A DNA stretch of 64,000 nt from Agelas oroides (Eukaryota; Porifera; Demospongiae; Agelasida; Agelasidae), in assembly GCA_949130485.1 (NCBI GenBank), contig OX422204.1, forward strand, positions 6,448,015-6,512,014. The letters are read 5' to 3'. Made by a program: the position numbers and the translations under genes. Position 1 is the first letter of the stretch. Every line of letters begins with the position of its first letter. The notes beneath the pieces are model-generated. The model did no database searches and was not told the origin of the DNA. It worked only from the letters and a program-made list of their open reading frames with translations. Of this stretch, positions 39,795 to 59,094 are shown one piece after another.

Positions 39795-39804
39795 ATATAC
39801 TATA

Positions 39805-40753
39805 CAGTGGAACCCCTCTTAACGACCACCCCTGATAAGCGGCCACCCTGTCTATGGCGGCCACTCACCTTGGTCCCGACTAGCCTCGTTCCCAGGCCTC
39901 CCCCGTTTTTACCTTCCGTTTGCGTTCACAATAATACACGGGAGCGGAAGACCGGCGAAAAACGGGGAAGGCCTGGGAGCATTCATCACGTGAGTGGACA
40001 CGGGGTGGACGTAGGGGGGGAGGGGCCGATATTCAAATATATACGTACTAACCTTGAAAGCGAGTTTCTTACCGGTCAAGACGAGTAGTTTCCTTCACGC
40101 TAAGGTCTGGAGTCCGTAAAAGCGGTAGAGCGCTCGAACGGATGGTCCAGTGCGTTGTTTTGGCAGTTGGGCCCCTCCCCCCCTACGTCAACATCGTGTC
40201 CACATCGCGTCCACCTGACGTCATTCACGTGATGAATGCTCCCAGGCCTTCCCTGTTTTTCGCCGGTCTTCCGCTCCCGTGTATTATTGTGAACGCAAAC
40301 GGAAGGTAAAAACGGGGGAGGCCTGGGAACGAGGCTAGGTCCCGACTGCATCGCCATTCAGAATAATACTTAAGAACCCCCTGTGTCGCGGCCACCTCTC
40401 TACTCCGTACAACGGCCAGTTTTCGAGGTCCCAATTGTACGCAAACAATACTTAACAACCCCGATTTAGCAGACACTTGTCGACCTTTTCCGCAAGATTG
40501 TACACCATCGCTGCTGTAGTTAACAACTTGACATTAGATTAGCACCGTTACTCATAGTACTAGCCTCTGCTTAGCTTCCCTGCCAGCATACAGCAAAGGA
40601 AAGCTCTGAAAACGCAGCCACATCGTGCTCACAGCCCGATTACACATACCACGCCTACCGGAAATATACCGGAAGCCCCTGAGTTACGGACACCTCGCTA
40701 CAACGGCCAAAATGTTGGTTCCCAATGGTGTCCGTTATAGAGGGGTTCCACTG
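39805..40753. mobile_element. pogo/Tigger-like non-autonomous element, split by another element
   Basis: Begins CAGTGGAACCCCTCT and ends AGAGGGGTTCCACTG with TA on both sides, as in Tc1/mariner pogo-type elements. The interior has repeated CGGCCACC/AACGGCCA words and no transposase. A 457-bp TAGCCTCG element (39881-40337) lies inside it. Confidence 0.85.
39881..40337. mobile_element. TAGCCTCG long-inverted-repeat element, nested
   Basis: Arms of over 150 bp starting TAGCCTCGTTCCCAGGCC and ending GGCCTGGGAACGAGGCTA. Flanked by perfect 9-bp repeats GGTCCCGAC (39872-39880 and 40338-40346). Subterminal CACGTGA and GACGT words recur in other copies. Long arms and 9-bp duplication fit a Mutator-like non-autonomous element; no transposase is present. 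Confidence 0.93.
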
Positions 40754-40893
40754 TACTTGCAACACCAACGATGCACTAACAACTCACTCACGCTCGCCTC
40801 ACAATATACCGTATTCGCCAAGTTTATCATTAGTGCGTGTTATGTATACAAATCCCTGACATTTTGCATGTAGGTTGTCAGCCATTACAGGAG

Positions 40894-40939
40894 TAGCCTC
40901 ATTCCCAGGCTTTCCCCTCAAGAGCTGGGAATGAGGCCA
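40894..40939. mobile_element. 46-bp TAGCCTCATTCCCAGG element
   Basis: Short palindromic copy flanked by TTACAGGAG on both sides (40885-40893 and 40940-40948). Confidence 0.85.
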
Positions 40940-40948
40940 TTACAGGAG

Positions 40949-43041
40949 CAAAGTAAACTTGTGGTTTACCTGGCAATCAATGGCTTCATAGGCTACAAAG
41001 ACAGAAGGTTACAAAAATAACTTCAATCAACCACAGATAATACAGGCTGTCTACAGCAGTACTATATATCACAACTAGGCAAGAGGTTGGGGGTGAAAAT
41101 GTTGACTTTTAATGGTTGACACTGGGTGCCTTCAATCAGATTGCAGAACAAAAACCACATGACTATCGAAAGGCATGGCAAACACAATTATCAGTCAACA
41201 AAGAGAAATACAAACCCACTCTGTTGGCTATGGCAGTGCTAGATGGTGGTTGATGAAATGGCGAAATTGTGGAGCAAACCTGGTTCGTGAGATTGAAGGT
41301 ATGGCTAGGCTTACTATATTCCAGCACACTGTTGCTATGATCAGAGCTTTCACTAAGGCATTACAGGAAATAGGATAGCTGGTAAGGCAGCTAAGGCTTA
41401 AAATTCATACGAAAATTGTAAGCTTACATGTTTTGCGTACTATGCTATGGTTGTGAACTAGGTCACGTGACAAACCGTAAAAACTTTTTTGGCTTTAAAA
41501 CTTAGTACATAGAACCATAGATCATCAGCGTAACTTTAGCAGGAGGGTTTGTCAGCAGTATGGAGAGTGGACAGAAAATGCACGTGATGAACGAACAATT
41601 CCCATTGCAATCCGTGTTATGGCTAACTTTGTGCTGGCAAATCTCAACAACTAAATAGGACACCACCAGGTTTCTTACATACAGTAACTACAGAAATAGC
41701 CACACTTGGAAAATGACTGTGCGCACATCAATTCATACTGAACGGCTCTGCTAAATTATACTGAGCCAGCTCGTTAATACATAGTACACACCCACTACAA
41801 CTGCACACGAACTACAAAGTACTAAAATCCAGTGACAGTAATATTTGTCTTGCCTAAGCAGCTATTATAGCTGCTTAGGCAAGACAAATGGCTCTGTCAC
41901 ATATAATTTGGACCCCTTTAAAATTGGTTCCCCCCGGAACGAATTTTTCTGAAATATTTGGACCCACTCTGAAAAATTTGTTCTCACTATAGGCCAGCCA
42001 CACGAAAGAAAATCAGTGACTACTAAGGACATTAGTGGAGTTCACAGTTGCATATCTGAATGACTGCTTTTCATGAGTATGCCTCAGCGGCCCCACGCAG
42101 CGTTCGAAACATGCATTCATCGCAAACTTTGCACAATGTACACGGAAAGTGACTCTTGCGTGCGGCCGGGAATGAGACTACAGTGTGCTGCTGAACTGAC
42201 GGGCCTGAATAGTTTCCAGAAACCTCGGAAACCTCCTAGATATGCCACTAGTCCAAGTTTTGCAAGTGAAATATGTTCAGGGTCTACGTTCTTTCATCTG
42301 TGGGAGGTGGTCCAAATTTTTCAGAGGGAGTCCATATTTTGCAGTAAAATAAGTTCGGGGGGTCCTGATTAATTGAAAAATCAGTTCGGGGGGGGGAGGG
42401 AACAATTTTTGGGGGTCCATTTTTACCATGATAGCTCTATTGTGTGGTACATCTCCATACACAGCAAGCTATTTACTGACAATTTCTCTGAACCCCCACA
42501 TGTAAGAAACTTGTGACAGCCTGCAGAGAGTGAGAAACTCATGTGCTCGCCCCACAATGTTTTACATTCCCCTAGTATATCTCACTTACGTTCAGTTTGG
42601 AAGAGCTTGCATTCCATGGTGTAGACTCGCAGTAGCCAGTTTCAAGGATTCGCTCGACTTGTCTTGTGTCTGGATCACTGCCTTGTGTTCACAACTTCAC
42701 TGTCTTGCTTTCACAGCTTCATGCAACTTCACTGTCACTACATGTGCGGATAGCCTCGTTCCGAGATTATCGACCGCTACAACCTGGGAACAAGACCATC
42801 TTACTGGGCATGCGCGTACATGTAGCCTAGAGTTCCCAGGCTCCCGCGTTCCGGAGCAGGCTAGCATGCGCGCGCGCATACATGCAATTGTGCAGGTTTT
42901 TTGTTCGTTGCAGTGGTAAGTGTTTTATCCATACTCATCCTCCAGTTTGACTCCATAAAGCTGTGACATTTTCTTCATTCTATTCTCTCTTGCACTCCTG
43001 CAGCGGTTGCTGGCAACTTCCTGAGATAGCCACAGTTTATG
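40949..43041. other. Gene-poor stretch with decayed elements
   Basis: About 41110-41210 resembles the interior of the element at 44424 (CAATCAGATTGC, then ACATGACT). A perfect ~44-bp palindrome lies at 41845-41888 (TGCCTAAGCAGCTATTATAG core). About 41890-42440 is an imperfect inverted pair of TTTGGACCC/GGTCC and GAACNNATTTTTC words with G-runs. About 42750-42860 carries a degenerate TAGCCTCG-type pair. No supported gene. Confidence 0.45.
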
Positions 43042-43330
43042 ATGGCAGGCCAGCAAGAAACATTCAGCAGGGTAAGCTTGAGCTTATTCAGTTTTGTTTT
43101 CTGGGAATTGACTCTGTAGTAAACACTAACCTCTGTAAGTTACTTTATTTGTTCATCCACTTAATATAAAATACCTGCTATCAACCCCACTCTGCGTGAA
43201 CAAGAGAAACTATATAGCTAAGTATTCATTTTGGGTAGATATTGCTGCATGTGAATTGCGATATTTCCCTTTGAAGCTCACCAATTTCCTTGAACAAGAT
43301 GAGTCTCTCTCTGTCAAAGTGTATTCCACA
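43042..43330 (+). CDS. Possible start of a small gene (two tentative exons)
   Basis: Exon 43042-43071 encodes MAGQQETFSR and ends at GTAAGC. Exon 43223-43330 stays open and in phase (YSFWVDIAACELRYF, then FLEQDESLSVKVYST) and ends at GTACGT. That donor lies within the end of an inverted-repeat element (43328-43439), and I cannot follow the frame further. No family recognised. It could equally be chance reading frames. Confidence 0.25.
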
Positions 43331-43439
43331 GTACGTTACCATCCGTATGCTATACAGTGATTTATATGGTTAGGGAGGGGTTAGGGTTAGGTTGGGGCTG
43401 GTATAAATACAGTATAGCGTACGGATGGTAACATACTGT
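43328..43439. mobile_element. 112-bp inverted-repeat element with telomere-like centre
   Basis: Ends ACAGTACGTTACCATCCGTA and its inverted form TACGGATGGTAACATACTGT. The loop contains GGGGTTAGGGTTAGG, two TTAGGG-like units. Confidence 0.85.
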
Positions 43440-43841
43440 CGTTAACGGCTTGTGTCGAAGTGATAGTAGTTCTGACTTCAAAACTTCTCAAAAATGGAGC
43501 ATACTCAGCCCTGCGGTGTAATCTTTCAGCAATTTAGTAAGCTGAAACAAGCTGCTATTTCGTGCAATGGAGTACATGGTATGCAGGTTAGGTGCATCTA
43601 GCTGGTACACTATTCCTGCATGTGGGTCCTTGGGTCACAGGTCCCTGCCTGTAATCTCCAACACACAAGTTCTTGCTATATTCACGAAAGAAGTGTTAAG
43701 TAAACTCATGTCTGGCTCCTCCTTGAGGTTGGAGTCCTGTTACCAGTATGGGAGGTATATAGTTTAATGAATATCAGTGTTCTGGTGCAGAAGTAACTGC
43801 ACAGGGAGGTGAGAAAATTATGCAAAAACATTATGCCACTG

Positions 43842-44254
43842 TAGCCTCATTCCCAGGCCGTTCCCGCCTCCAGTTTTTGATCGCTTGCAGTATAAAAACG
43901 GAGGGGAAGGCCTAGGAGAAAGAGTCACGTGCGTGACGTCAGGTAGACGTGAGGGTAGACGTGAGGGGGGTGGTGCCCAATCGTTGTAACCCACAAACTT
44001 TGCGTTGATCAGCCTCGAGTCTACCAAACAACGAGCTGTATTGACGCTGTCTTTCGAATGTTACAGTCTCAAGTTCTTGGACAAGATATTACAAGAAGGA
44101 CCTCGAGATTCTTCGTCGGGCACCGCCCCCCTCACGTCTACCCTCACGTCTACCTGACGTCACGCACGTGACTCTTTCTCCCAGGCCTTCCCCTCCGTTT
44201 TTATACTGCAAGCGATCAAAAACTGGAGGCGGGAACGGCCTGGGAACGAGGCTA
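43842..44254. mobile_element. TAGCCTCG long-inverted-repeat element, 413 bp
   Basis: Nearly identical arms of about 140 bp. Flanks ATGCCACTG and ATGCCTCTG (8 of 9). Subterminal CACGTGCGTGACGTCAGG and a doubled GTAGACGTGAGGG are inverted at the other side. Its centre shares a 28-bp block (44022-44049) with 55303-55330. Confidence 0.93.
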
Positions 44255-44423
44255 ATGCCTCTGGTTCTGTGGAATCCCTAGCCTCTGCCCCAGCACAGTG
44301 TAGGGATGCTGTTAAAATTCAAGGGTATGTAGCAGACTGTCATGAATTTCAGTATGCAGCAAGCCACACCACCTGTTTTTTCACACAATAATAATGGAAG
44401 CACAGATTGATGTCAGGGTTTCA

Positions 44424-45723
44424 TAGCCTCGTCCCCAGGCTCATTTCCTCTTTCCGCGCGCGGGAGGAAAGAGCCTGGTAACATTGGGGGGGTCAAACCG
44501 TTGACTTCCGGCGGCTCAGACAGGGCGCCTCCAATCAGATTGCGGAACGAAATCACGTGGATGTGTGACTCTCTAAAGGCGTGGCGAACAGAAATTTGCC
44601 AGTCTAAGACTATGCTAAGACAAACAAGGAGTTCTAGGACTGTTAAAAACTCTGACAGTGGCCTACATAATGGCAACGTTGTCGACGAAACTTAAATTCG
44701 CCCGTTGGCATGTTGTAGCACTACTAAGCGCCTCGAATAATAAGTTTAGCGAGACCGGAGGTACGGCCAAGTTTTTACTTACTACACTGCACACTGTCGC
44801 TCAAGACACGAAGTAATCTGAGCCTTCACAAGGGTATTACTAGTGTGATGATTCATCATTGTGGGGTGAGCCTGAGCAAGCAGCAAACTGATTTGTCATT
44901 GCACAAAGCAGGATTTGTCACGCCATAAGTAGGTATCTTGACTAAGTAGATAGCTAGGTATCACATATGCCAACAGCCAGGACAGCTACTATCAGTGTGG
45001 CTACACATGCATGGACTAAGCTTTACACTAAAGTCATGAACTGAATTTCTGGTGTTTATTACAGTGTCATGGCCCTTACCTGGAGCGACCTCAACGTGGT
45101 CGAAATTTGTACTGCCTGTGGGCAGCCTGCCGTTGATGATCTGTAGCAGCAAGGAGTAAGTTGCCATGCGTGCTTCAACGTCAGTCGTCTCCGCTCTGGC
45201 AGTAGCCTTCACCTACTGAGTGCATGCACTAAACATGAGCTCGATCTTCGTAATATTAAAATTTAACCGCGCTTATTTAAAATTTACGGTATATGGCCGC
45301 AAGCAAGCAAGCACGTACATACGTTACACACACACTTCCACATTGCAGTCCCGCTAGTGTGGGGCTCACTCAGGCTCGCCCCAATAAGAGAAAAGGACGA
45401 CCAAGACAGCTGGTAGGGTAGAAATTTGTACTTGAATAAATTGTAAGCTTACCTGCTTTGTAGTCTTGTACCGGTAGTGTGGCAGTCCCGGGTAGAAGTC
45501 GAACGATTTACCTGAGGTTTTCTAACGCTTTGTGCTGCTTTTCTCACTCGAAAACCATTTGAAAAATGCGTACTGCCCTCGCCAAAATCACATGATAATT
45601 TTCAAAAATAGGGCGTGGTCACTGTAAATCACATGAATCATGACGTAGCGGAAGTAAACGGCTCCGACCCCCGAATGTTGCCAGGCTCTTTCCTCTACGA
45701 GAAAGAGCCTGGGTACGAGGCTA
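44424..45723. mobile_element. 1.3-kb TAGCCTCG element with a nested element
   Basis: Flanked by perfect 9-bp repeats AGGGTTTCA (44415-44423 and 45724-45732). Ends TAGCCTCGTCCCCAGG and TGGGTACGAGGCTA. Subterminal AACATTGGGGG and ACGGCTCCGACCCCCGAATG are inverted. It is the longest copy here; about 528 bp of it is the nested element 44858-45385. No transposase ORF. Confidence 0.88.
44858..45385. mobile_element. ATTGTGGGG..GAGCCTGAG inverted-repeat element, nested
   Basis: Second copy of the element at 24151-24861, shorter by internal deletion, with the same ends and shared interior words (GAAATTTGTACTGCCTG). It lies inside the 44424 element. Confidence 0.85.
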
Positions 45724-45732
45724 AGGGTTTCA

Positions 45733-47185
45733 TACAGAAGGTGGGGGGGGGACTGGAATTCCCCCCCCCCCCCCCCCAACCACAATTTTCCCCTCCCAGA
45801 AATCTTGAAATTGAGTATGGTTATTATTATATTAGCTATTTAATTTTACATGTTACTGGACATACGTATGTGTCATCAAAATGTTGTTTGGAAAGTTTGT
45901 CCCAGATTGCGTCAGAAGCAATCTGAGAGGATCTAAATTTTCCTGGGGGAGCATGCCCCCAGACTCCCCTAGTAGGCATGAACGCTTATGCGTGTGTGAG
46001 CATGCTTTCGCACGCTACTATCATCCTGCTACCATCCCCCTAACTGGCAGTCTTCGTTTGGAGTGGATTAATCACGTTCCAATACTAAATTCTTTGACCA
46101 TGTGAACTTTGTAGCCTTGTTCCAATACTGTTTAAAACGAGACTACCAGACTTTTTGTAAACATCTCACTTTCCTGAATTAATTGTTAGGTACTTCTTGG
46201 CAAGATCTGTTCACTTATTTTGTAACGCCATTGTCAACAGTGTCTGGCTAACACATGCCCTTATGTTAGCCTCGTTCCCAGGCCGCCCAGCTTTCCGTCA
46301 CTTGCAGTACGGAAAACCGTACTATAAGCGATGGAAAGCTGGGTGGGGCCTGGGAACGAGGCTACCCTTATATGTAAGGCATGTGCTGTTACATAATATG
46401 CTGACTCAGCATATACGGAATTTTGCAGGCCCTTTTCCTAATTTTGGGGGTGGGGTCTGGGGATGAGGCTAAATTGACTGCGCAGATGCTGGTTTGTATT
46501 ATGTGCCTAGATAAAGTTTACGCATAAATTGTGGCATAAGAATATTACAGCATTGTAGTTTGGAGGAGTATAAGGTGTAGCTCAGATGAAAGAGCAGATT
46601 GGAGCTGTGATATGTAGATGATCTAATCCTACAGGCTACCAGAGAGACCTTTATAGGTGATCGAATCTATCAAACCATGACGGTGAAGCTGGCTGTGAAC
46701 CATTTCGTCTCATCACGTGGAAGGTAATCCACCATATACCATCCTCACTCCAGTGGGGCAGGACAGCTGTTACTGACCTTGCAGCAACAGGACTGCAGGC
46801 TGCTGCTATTGTGAAAAGCTTTCGTACTGGTTAGCATGGCCAATGTAACTCAGACCAGACCATTCCAAGTACTAGTGATTCGTCACTCAATGGGGGATTT
46901 CTGCAGCTGGGACAGTTACCCACAGGGCAAAGATCAGATCTGATGACTATCCTGTGAATCGTGTTGCAGCATATACCAACACTATAGCAGACAGGTCAGC
47001 AATTACTGACCATATTTGGGAGAGTGACACTTCTAACAGTAACTGTCAAGCACTTCACTTCCTAGTCAACATGGCCTATTCTTAGTTGGACAATCAGCAC
47101 CACTGTTAGATTCACGTTGTCATGACAGCAGAATCACATTTGATGAGAGGGTGGGTTATAATTGCCGTTCTCTCATCATAACATT
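45733..47185. other. Gene-poor stretch
   Basis: A degenerate GTGTGGCAGTCCCGGGTAGA end of the family at 53793 lies just upstream (45478). About 45900-45975 has CAATCTGAGAGG and GGGGGAGCATGCCCCC words like those at 4640-4735. About 46660-46840 resembles 47515-47690 (GAACCATTT.GTCTCATCAC, then TTACTGACC). No supported gene. Confidence 0.4.
46267..46364. mobile_element. 98-bp TAGCCTCG element
   Basis: TAGCCTCGTTCCCAGGCCGC to GGGAACGAGGCTA. Flanks CCCTTATGT and CCCTTATAT (8 of 9). Inner arms CCCAGCTTTCCGTCACTTG and CAAG-like counterpart are inverted. Confidence 0.9.
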
Positions 47186-47189
47186 GAAA

Positions 47190-47500
47190 CACTGACTTCA
47201 AACTGAATGCAGACTTCAAACTGAACATAGACTTCAAACTGAACGCAGGCTTCAAACTGAATGCAGACTTCAAACTGAACGCTGATTTCAAACTGAACGC
47301 AGATTTCAAACTGAATGCAGGCTTCAAACTGAATGCAGGCTTCAAACTGAACGCAGACTTCAAACTGAACGCTGATTTCAAACTGAACGCAGATTTCAAA
47401 CTGAATGCAGGCTTCAAACTGAATGCAGGCTTCAAACTGAACGCAGACTTCAAACTGAACGCAGACTTTAATACTGAATGCAGACTTCAAACTGAATAGT
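47190..47500. repeat. 18-bp tandem repeat, about 17 units
   Basis: Unit CTTCAAACTGAAYGCAGA, including three TGATTT/TGAACGC variants that recur as a higher-order pattern. 18 is a multiple of three, so all six frames can stay open; the repetitive minus-strand peptides are not a gene. Confidence 0.95.
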
Positions 47501-48864
47501 AAGACAATTTGAATCTATTGAGCCACCACTGAGGCTGGGTTTGAACCATTTAGTCTCATCACATGCAGCCTACTACATTGTCGTATTCACACACTACCCA
47601 TCGTCATGGTAACGTCTTGAGACAAGTAACACCATTTACTGACCGAGCAACGAAATTGTGCTGCAGGACACATGAGAAAACGGTATGTGTGCCTCCGCCT
47701 CCTTGTGGACTAGTGTCGTTTTATAAAAAGTTATATTTTGCAAGTTGTCAACACCGGCTCAGCTTTACTCACTACTCGTTGTATAGCAACATCTCACAAC
47801 AAAAAGCTACAGTCCTGTGAAGACATGCTAGAATGATTATAGAATGATCCTCATCAATTTGTGAACTCTAACCAATCTCCCTGTTCATTGTTACGTCCTT
47901 GGGTTATTTACATTCCACAACCACTACCTGTATTAACTGCTGTTTGGATCTCAAAACCCAATGTTGCTGTGACTAAAGCTACTGTAACAATGTTCGTTTC
48001 CTCATTTTGTGAACTTGAGTTGGTCTGTTTCATCCTAGGATAACACATTCTGCGTCTGTGACTATGGCTACTGTCTGTTACTTTTCGTTGCTCTTCTGAA
48101 AGTTTGTCCCCCAAACAGAACTAGTATTTGTGCATATGATGGTGGAGTGGATCACCTCCTCCTCATCACGCTTACTACAACTTCAGGACATTGCAATTCG
48201 GATTCGTTGTTTGAACAATCCAAAGACATCTTGCAAACACGATGTTATTAGGTAAATTATTATTTTGCATGTCTGATATAGCTTCTTCCTGGAGTTTAAT
48301 TATACCACATTAAAAAAAACTTATTTGATATTTTTTCTTACTTCTGGAGTATATACCACATTATTTTATAATCACTTTAGTAATTAAGTCAGTAAGACAA
48401 TAATTGTTACTGCATGTCACAATCATGCATACCTGTGCAGGCCGGCATTAGTCTTAAAGTTACTCTCAAGTTTTGCTGTATTATAGCCTCATTCCCAGGC
48501 TCTCCCACTCCAGAACACGAGTAAGTGTCGTATCCTCGCCTGCACAACTTCAAAGTTTGTGTTCCGGAGCGGGGGAGACTGGAACAGAATGCCTAAGTTT
48601 TAGGCAAGATACTTTTTGTGCAAGTCCAAATTCCAGAATTGCCATTGTCTCAAGTTGACACAGCAGGGAATGATTCTGTTTCAGGCTGGAGCGAGCAATC
48701 TCGCTGATTCCCCAGAACTGACCAGATCACTCAAACTCTTCAAAATTTAAGTGATCTGCTCTGCATGGGGAACCCACGAAAGCATTCTTCATCCCTGTAA
48801 CAGAATTGGCATTATGACAGTACATGTATTATTAATCAACCGTACAACTCATAACTTACTAATG
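47501..48864. other. Intergenic stretch before the four-pass gene terminus
   Basis: A decayed TAGCCTCATTCCCAGG end at about 48485-48582 with an inverted GAGCGGGGGAGACTGG partner. No supported gene. Confidence 0.4.
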
Positions 48865-48870
48865 TTTATT
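48865..48870 (-). terminator. Poly(A) signal AATAAA of the four-pass membrane gene
   Basis: TTTATT on the plus strand (AATAAA on the minus strand), 107 bp after the stop codon. Confidence 0.6.
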
Positions 48871-48976
48871 CATAAGCAAAATGGACAAACTGCCAATAGA
48901 TAACATCCACTCGGTATACAATTGATCGTATTTTTGATTGACAAATCCAAAGAGATAACAATGTTCCGATTAGTCT

Positions 48977-56634
<7,658 letters not shown>

Positions 56635-56918
56635 CCTGGCACTCAGCCTTCCTCTGGGCCTCTCTCCTGCAACTTAGCTGCGGTCACAGTGAGTGGGAGG
56701 CTGTATTAAATTTTGTAGGCGGAGTCACAGGCTCCTCCCCACCTAGTCTCGGATCCAGACCCTCGAAAAATTGATTTTTCGAGGGTCTGGATCCGAGACT
56801 ACTCCCCACCTTGGTGGGCTCTATGTGGAAATGTTCTCCAGGAGGACAGCTTACATGTGTGGCTTCAAGACGAAGGCCGACCGTAACTGTGATCATACCG
56901 AAACGGTACACTGCCATT
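56635..56918. promoter_or_regulatory. Shared divergent promoter region (four-pass gene / B3GALT-like 1)
   Basis: 284 bp separate the inferred start codon of the minus-strand four-pass gene (56634) from that of the plus-strand galactosyltransferase (56919). A 58-bp palindromic element (56744-56801) sits in the middle. No TATA box is seen. Depends on the inferred first exon. Confidence 0.45.
56744..56801. mobile_element. 58-bp TAGTCTCG palindromic element in the divergent promoter
   Basis: TAGTCTCGGATCCAGACC to GGTCTGGATCCGAGACTA, an almost perfect hairpin. Flanked by perfect 9-bp repeats CTCCCCACC (56735-56743 and 56802-56810). Confidence 0.93.
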
Positions 56919-58022
56919 ATGTGCCGAAGAGTGACTAAGCGGGGTGCGTTCGTGTTTGTGCTACTTGCTCTCATTGGCACGTTATTGTGGTATCATAGAG
57001 CAAATCATCGTGACCTAAACGACAAAGATCGCATGCAGAAGGATCGTGTGGTATCACCCTCATTGTCCAGTGGTACAAACTTGTCAAGCAGTGAATTGTC
57101 AACTCCTTCGCGTGAGAGTAACTCACTAGCTCCCTCAAACTATAAGCCATCACTGGCTGCCTCCAGTGAAAGTAGCTTACCCCCCTCTCCCTCCAGTGAA
57201 AGTAGCTCGTCTCTCACTCCCTCCAGTAAAAATAGCCCATCTCTCACGCTCTCAAGTGAAAGTACCTCGACACCATCTCCCCACTACCTAATCTTCATCA
57301 TAGTTCTGTCAACCTGCAGTAAAAGTGGAAGCGATGCTCGGGACACCATCCGGAAGACCTGGGCTCAGGATTGTCGCAACAAAGTACCACCAGTCCTGGT
57401 CAAGTTCGCTATAGGGACTCTGGGATTATCATCTTCTGAAATGGGCAATTTGACAGCTGAGAACGAAGTCCATGGTGATTTACTTCTCCTAACAAACCTA
57501 CACGATGCATACAGTAACATCACCAGAAAAGTACTGTATAGCTTTGTATGGGCAGACCAGTATGTTAATTTTTCGTACCTGCTAAAAGCAGATGATGACA
57601 CCTTTATTTATGTGGATGATCTTCACAGGGAGGCTCACCGTTATTATCAAGATGGAGTCAACAGGTTGTACTGGGGACGCTATAACTGGAAAGCATATCC
57701 AATAACCACACCTAACCACAAGTGGGCTGAGCACAACTGGTTTCTCTGTGATCACTACCTTCCCTATGCATTTGGGAGTGGATACATCATTTCTGCTGAT
57801 CTGATTCACAAGATTGCTATTACAGCAGATTATTTGCAACTTTATAACAGTGAGGATGTATCAGTGGGCGTGTGGCTGAGTGCCTACAAGATTGAGAGGA
57901 AGGATGATGGCCATTTTCATCATTTTCAGTATTCACAGAATTATCACAAATGTCCGGGACATTCTTGCTGGTTCATCACCACAACACCTCAGAACATGTA
58001 CAAGTTACATTCACAGCTATAA
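56919..58022 (+). CDS. Beta-1,3-galactosyltransferase, B3GALT6-like, copy 1
   Basis: Intronless, 367 aa, glycosyltransferase family 31 type II Golgi membrane protein. Start chosen at MCRRVTKRG because the paralog at 61575 starts MCRLSKRVTK; an in-frame ATG at 56811 would add 36 residues. A short basic tail, a membrane anchor (about 8-27) and a Ser/Pro-rich stem (about 45-120, SSESS repeats) precede the catalytic domain. Family motifs: DTIRKTWAQ, the EVHGDLLLL/NLHD block, metal-binding D225-D226-D227 (KADDDTFIYVD), YAFGSGYIISADLI and E312-DVSVGVWL. The EDVS.G.WL form is typical of B3GALT6, which adds the second galactose of the glycosaminoglycan linker; exact acceptor is inferred. Confidence 0.93.
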   Translation: MCRRVTKRGAFVFVLLALIGTLLWYHRANHRDLNDKDRMQKDRVVSPSLSSGTNLSSSELSTPSRESNSLAPSNYKPSLAASSESSLPPSPSSESSSSLTPSSKNSPSLTLSSESTSTPSPHYLIFIIVLSTCSKSGSDARDTIRKTWAQDCRNKVPPVLVKFAIGTLGLSSSEMGNLTAENEVHGDLLLLTNLHDAYSNITRKVLYSFVWADQYVNFSYLLKADDDTFIYVDDLHREAHRYYQDGVNRLYWGRYNWKAYPITTPNHKWAEHNWFLCDHYLPYAFGSGYIISADLIHKIAITADYLQLYNSEDVSVGVWLSAYKIERKDDGHFHHFQYSQNYHKCPGHSCWFITTTPQNMYKLHSQL

Positions 58023-58762
58023 CTTGCATCTACCCATACATGCAGGGTGTGTACATACACCTTATATGTTCTGTTCTTTTTATGTAGTAGTCTGTGTATT
58101 GAATGTGTATAGTTTTTTTGTTATGATTGGTTGAAAAAGTAATTACTGAAAAAGTGCCCCCAAAAGTGTGCAATTTGGAAATTGCACACTTTTCTATAGG
58201 GGAAAACTGTATATAAAGTAAAAGTGGAACCAACTTGAAATTGGACACTTTTGTCAACATTGCTGATGATGCATTTAGGCAGAATTATAATGTTGGCAAG
58301 AAATTTACCAATTTTGAGTTGGTAACAAAAAACCTTGTTGCATTTATGAAAGAGCCAACTGAGAACCCAATGAATGAAAATTTTAGAAACCATGCACACA
58401 ATTTTCATACCTGGGATATTTTACAGCTACCCTATCTAAACATGTCCTTGCAGCTACCCATGCAGGCTCTTGGGTATGAGTGGGGAAAGCATGCATGCAA
58501 TGAGCGAATAATATGTGCACATTCAGTTGATGCACGCAGTAATCCATGTTGAAAGGTACACATGATCAGCTTTCTACACTGGAGTGGTAGTGCATGACAG
58601 TGTGTGGTTTGGTGAAAATAGCCAATTTGGATCATGAATATAGTTACACAGGTACCACTTATGGGATAACTTAGTCTATCAAGCCATAGGCCATTTCTCA
58701 CCCCCTTCACTTAATGATGAAGTATCCAGTCAGAGAAAAGGTTTCCGATTTAGATGATAGAC
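58023..58762. other. Spacer after B3GALT-like 1
   Basis: 3' UTR and an AT-rich stretch. 58140-58250 has a short inverted pair (AAGTGTGCAATTT/AAATTGCACACTT). About 58300-58345 shares TTGGTAACARAYAACCTT with 31430-31450 and 59090-59110. No gene. Confidence 0.45.

Positions 58763-58847
<85 letters not shown>
58763..58847. repeat. (GATA)n microsatellite, about 21 units
   Basis: Pure tetranucleotide repeat. Confidence 0.97.
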
Positions 58848-58848
<1 letters not shown>

Positions 58849-59094
58849 AATCCATACTTTTACAGGGTGTTTCCTCAGCTCTGTAGCTGATTTTCAGGAA
58901 GGCCTTGTAACACATAAAGACATAAGCATTACAAGGTAACAGTAGGTATAGACAAAATTAAGACAACAGCAAAATGAAGGTGAATAAAGAGAATCAGAAA
59001 AGAAAAAAGAGAAACAACAGAAACCAACTATCCTCTGTTCAGTGCAATCTTACATGCTTTTGTAAAAGGTCCAGGTGCCTGTAGAGTTTTCAAG

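Noticed and set aside
39807-40476. Proline-rich ORFs (SLVPRPPPFLPS) on both strands
   Set aside because: They are the translated arms of the inverted-repeat element at 39881-40337 and recur at other copies.
41175-41378. 67-aa ORF with a gene-like composition
   Set aside because: Lies in decayed repeat DNA shared with the 44424 element; no domain or splice support.
47112-47490. Minus-strand repetitive proteins (SAFSLKPAFSLK type)
   Set aside because: Produced by an 18-bp DNA repeat with no start context or domain; two frames are equally open.
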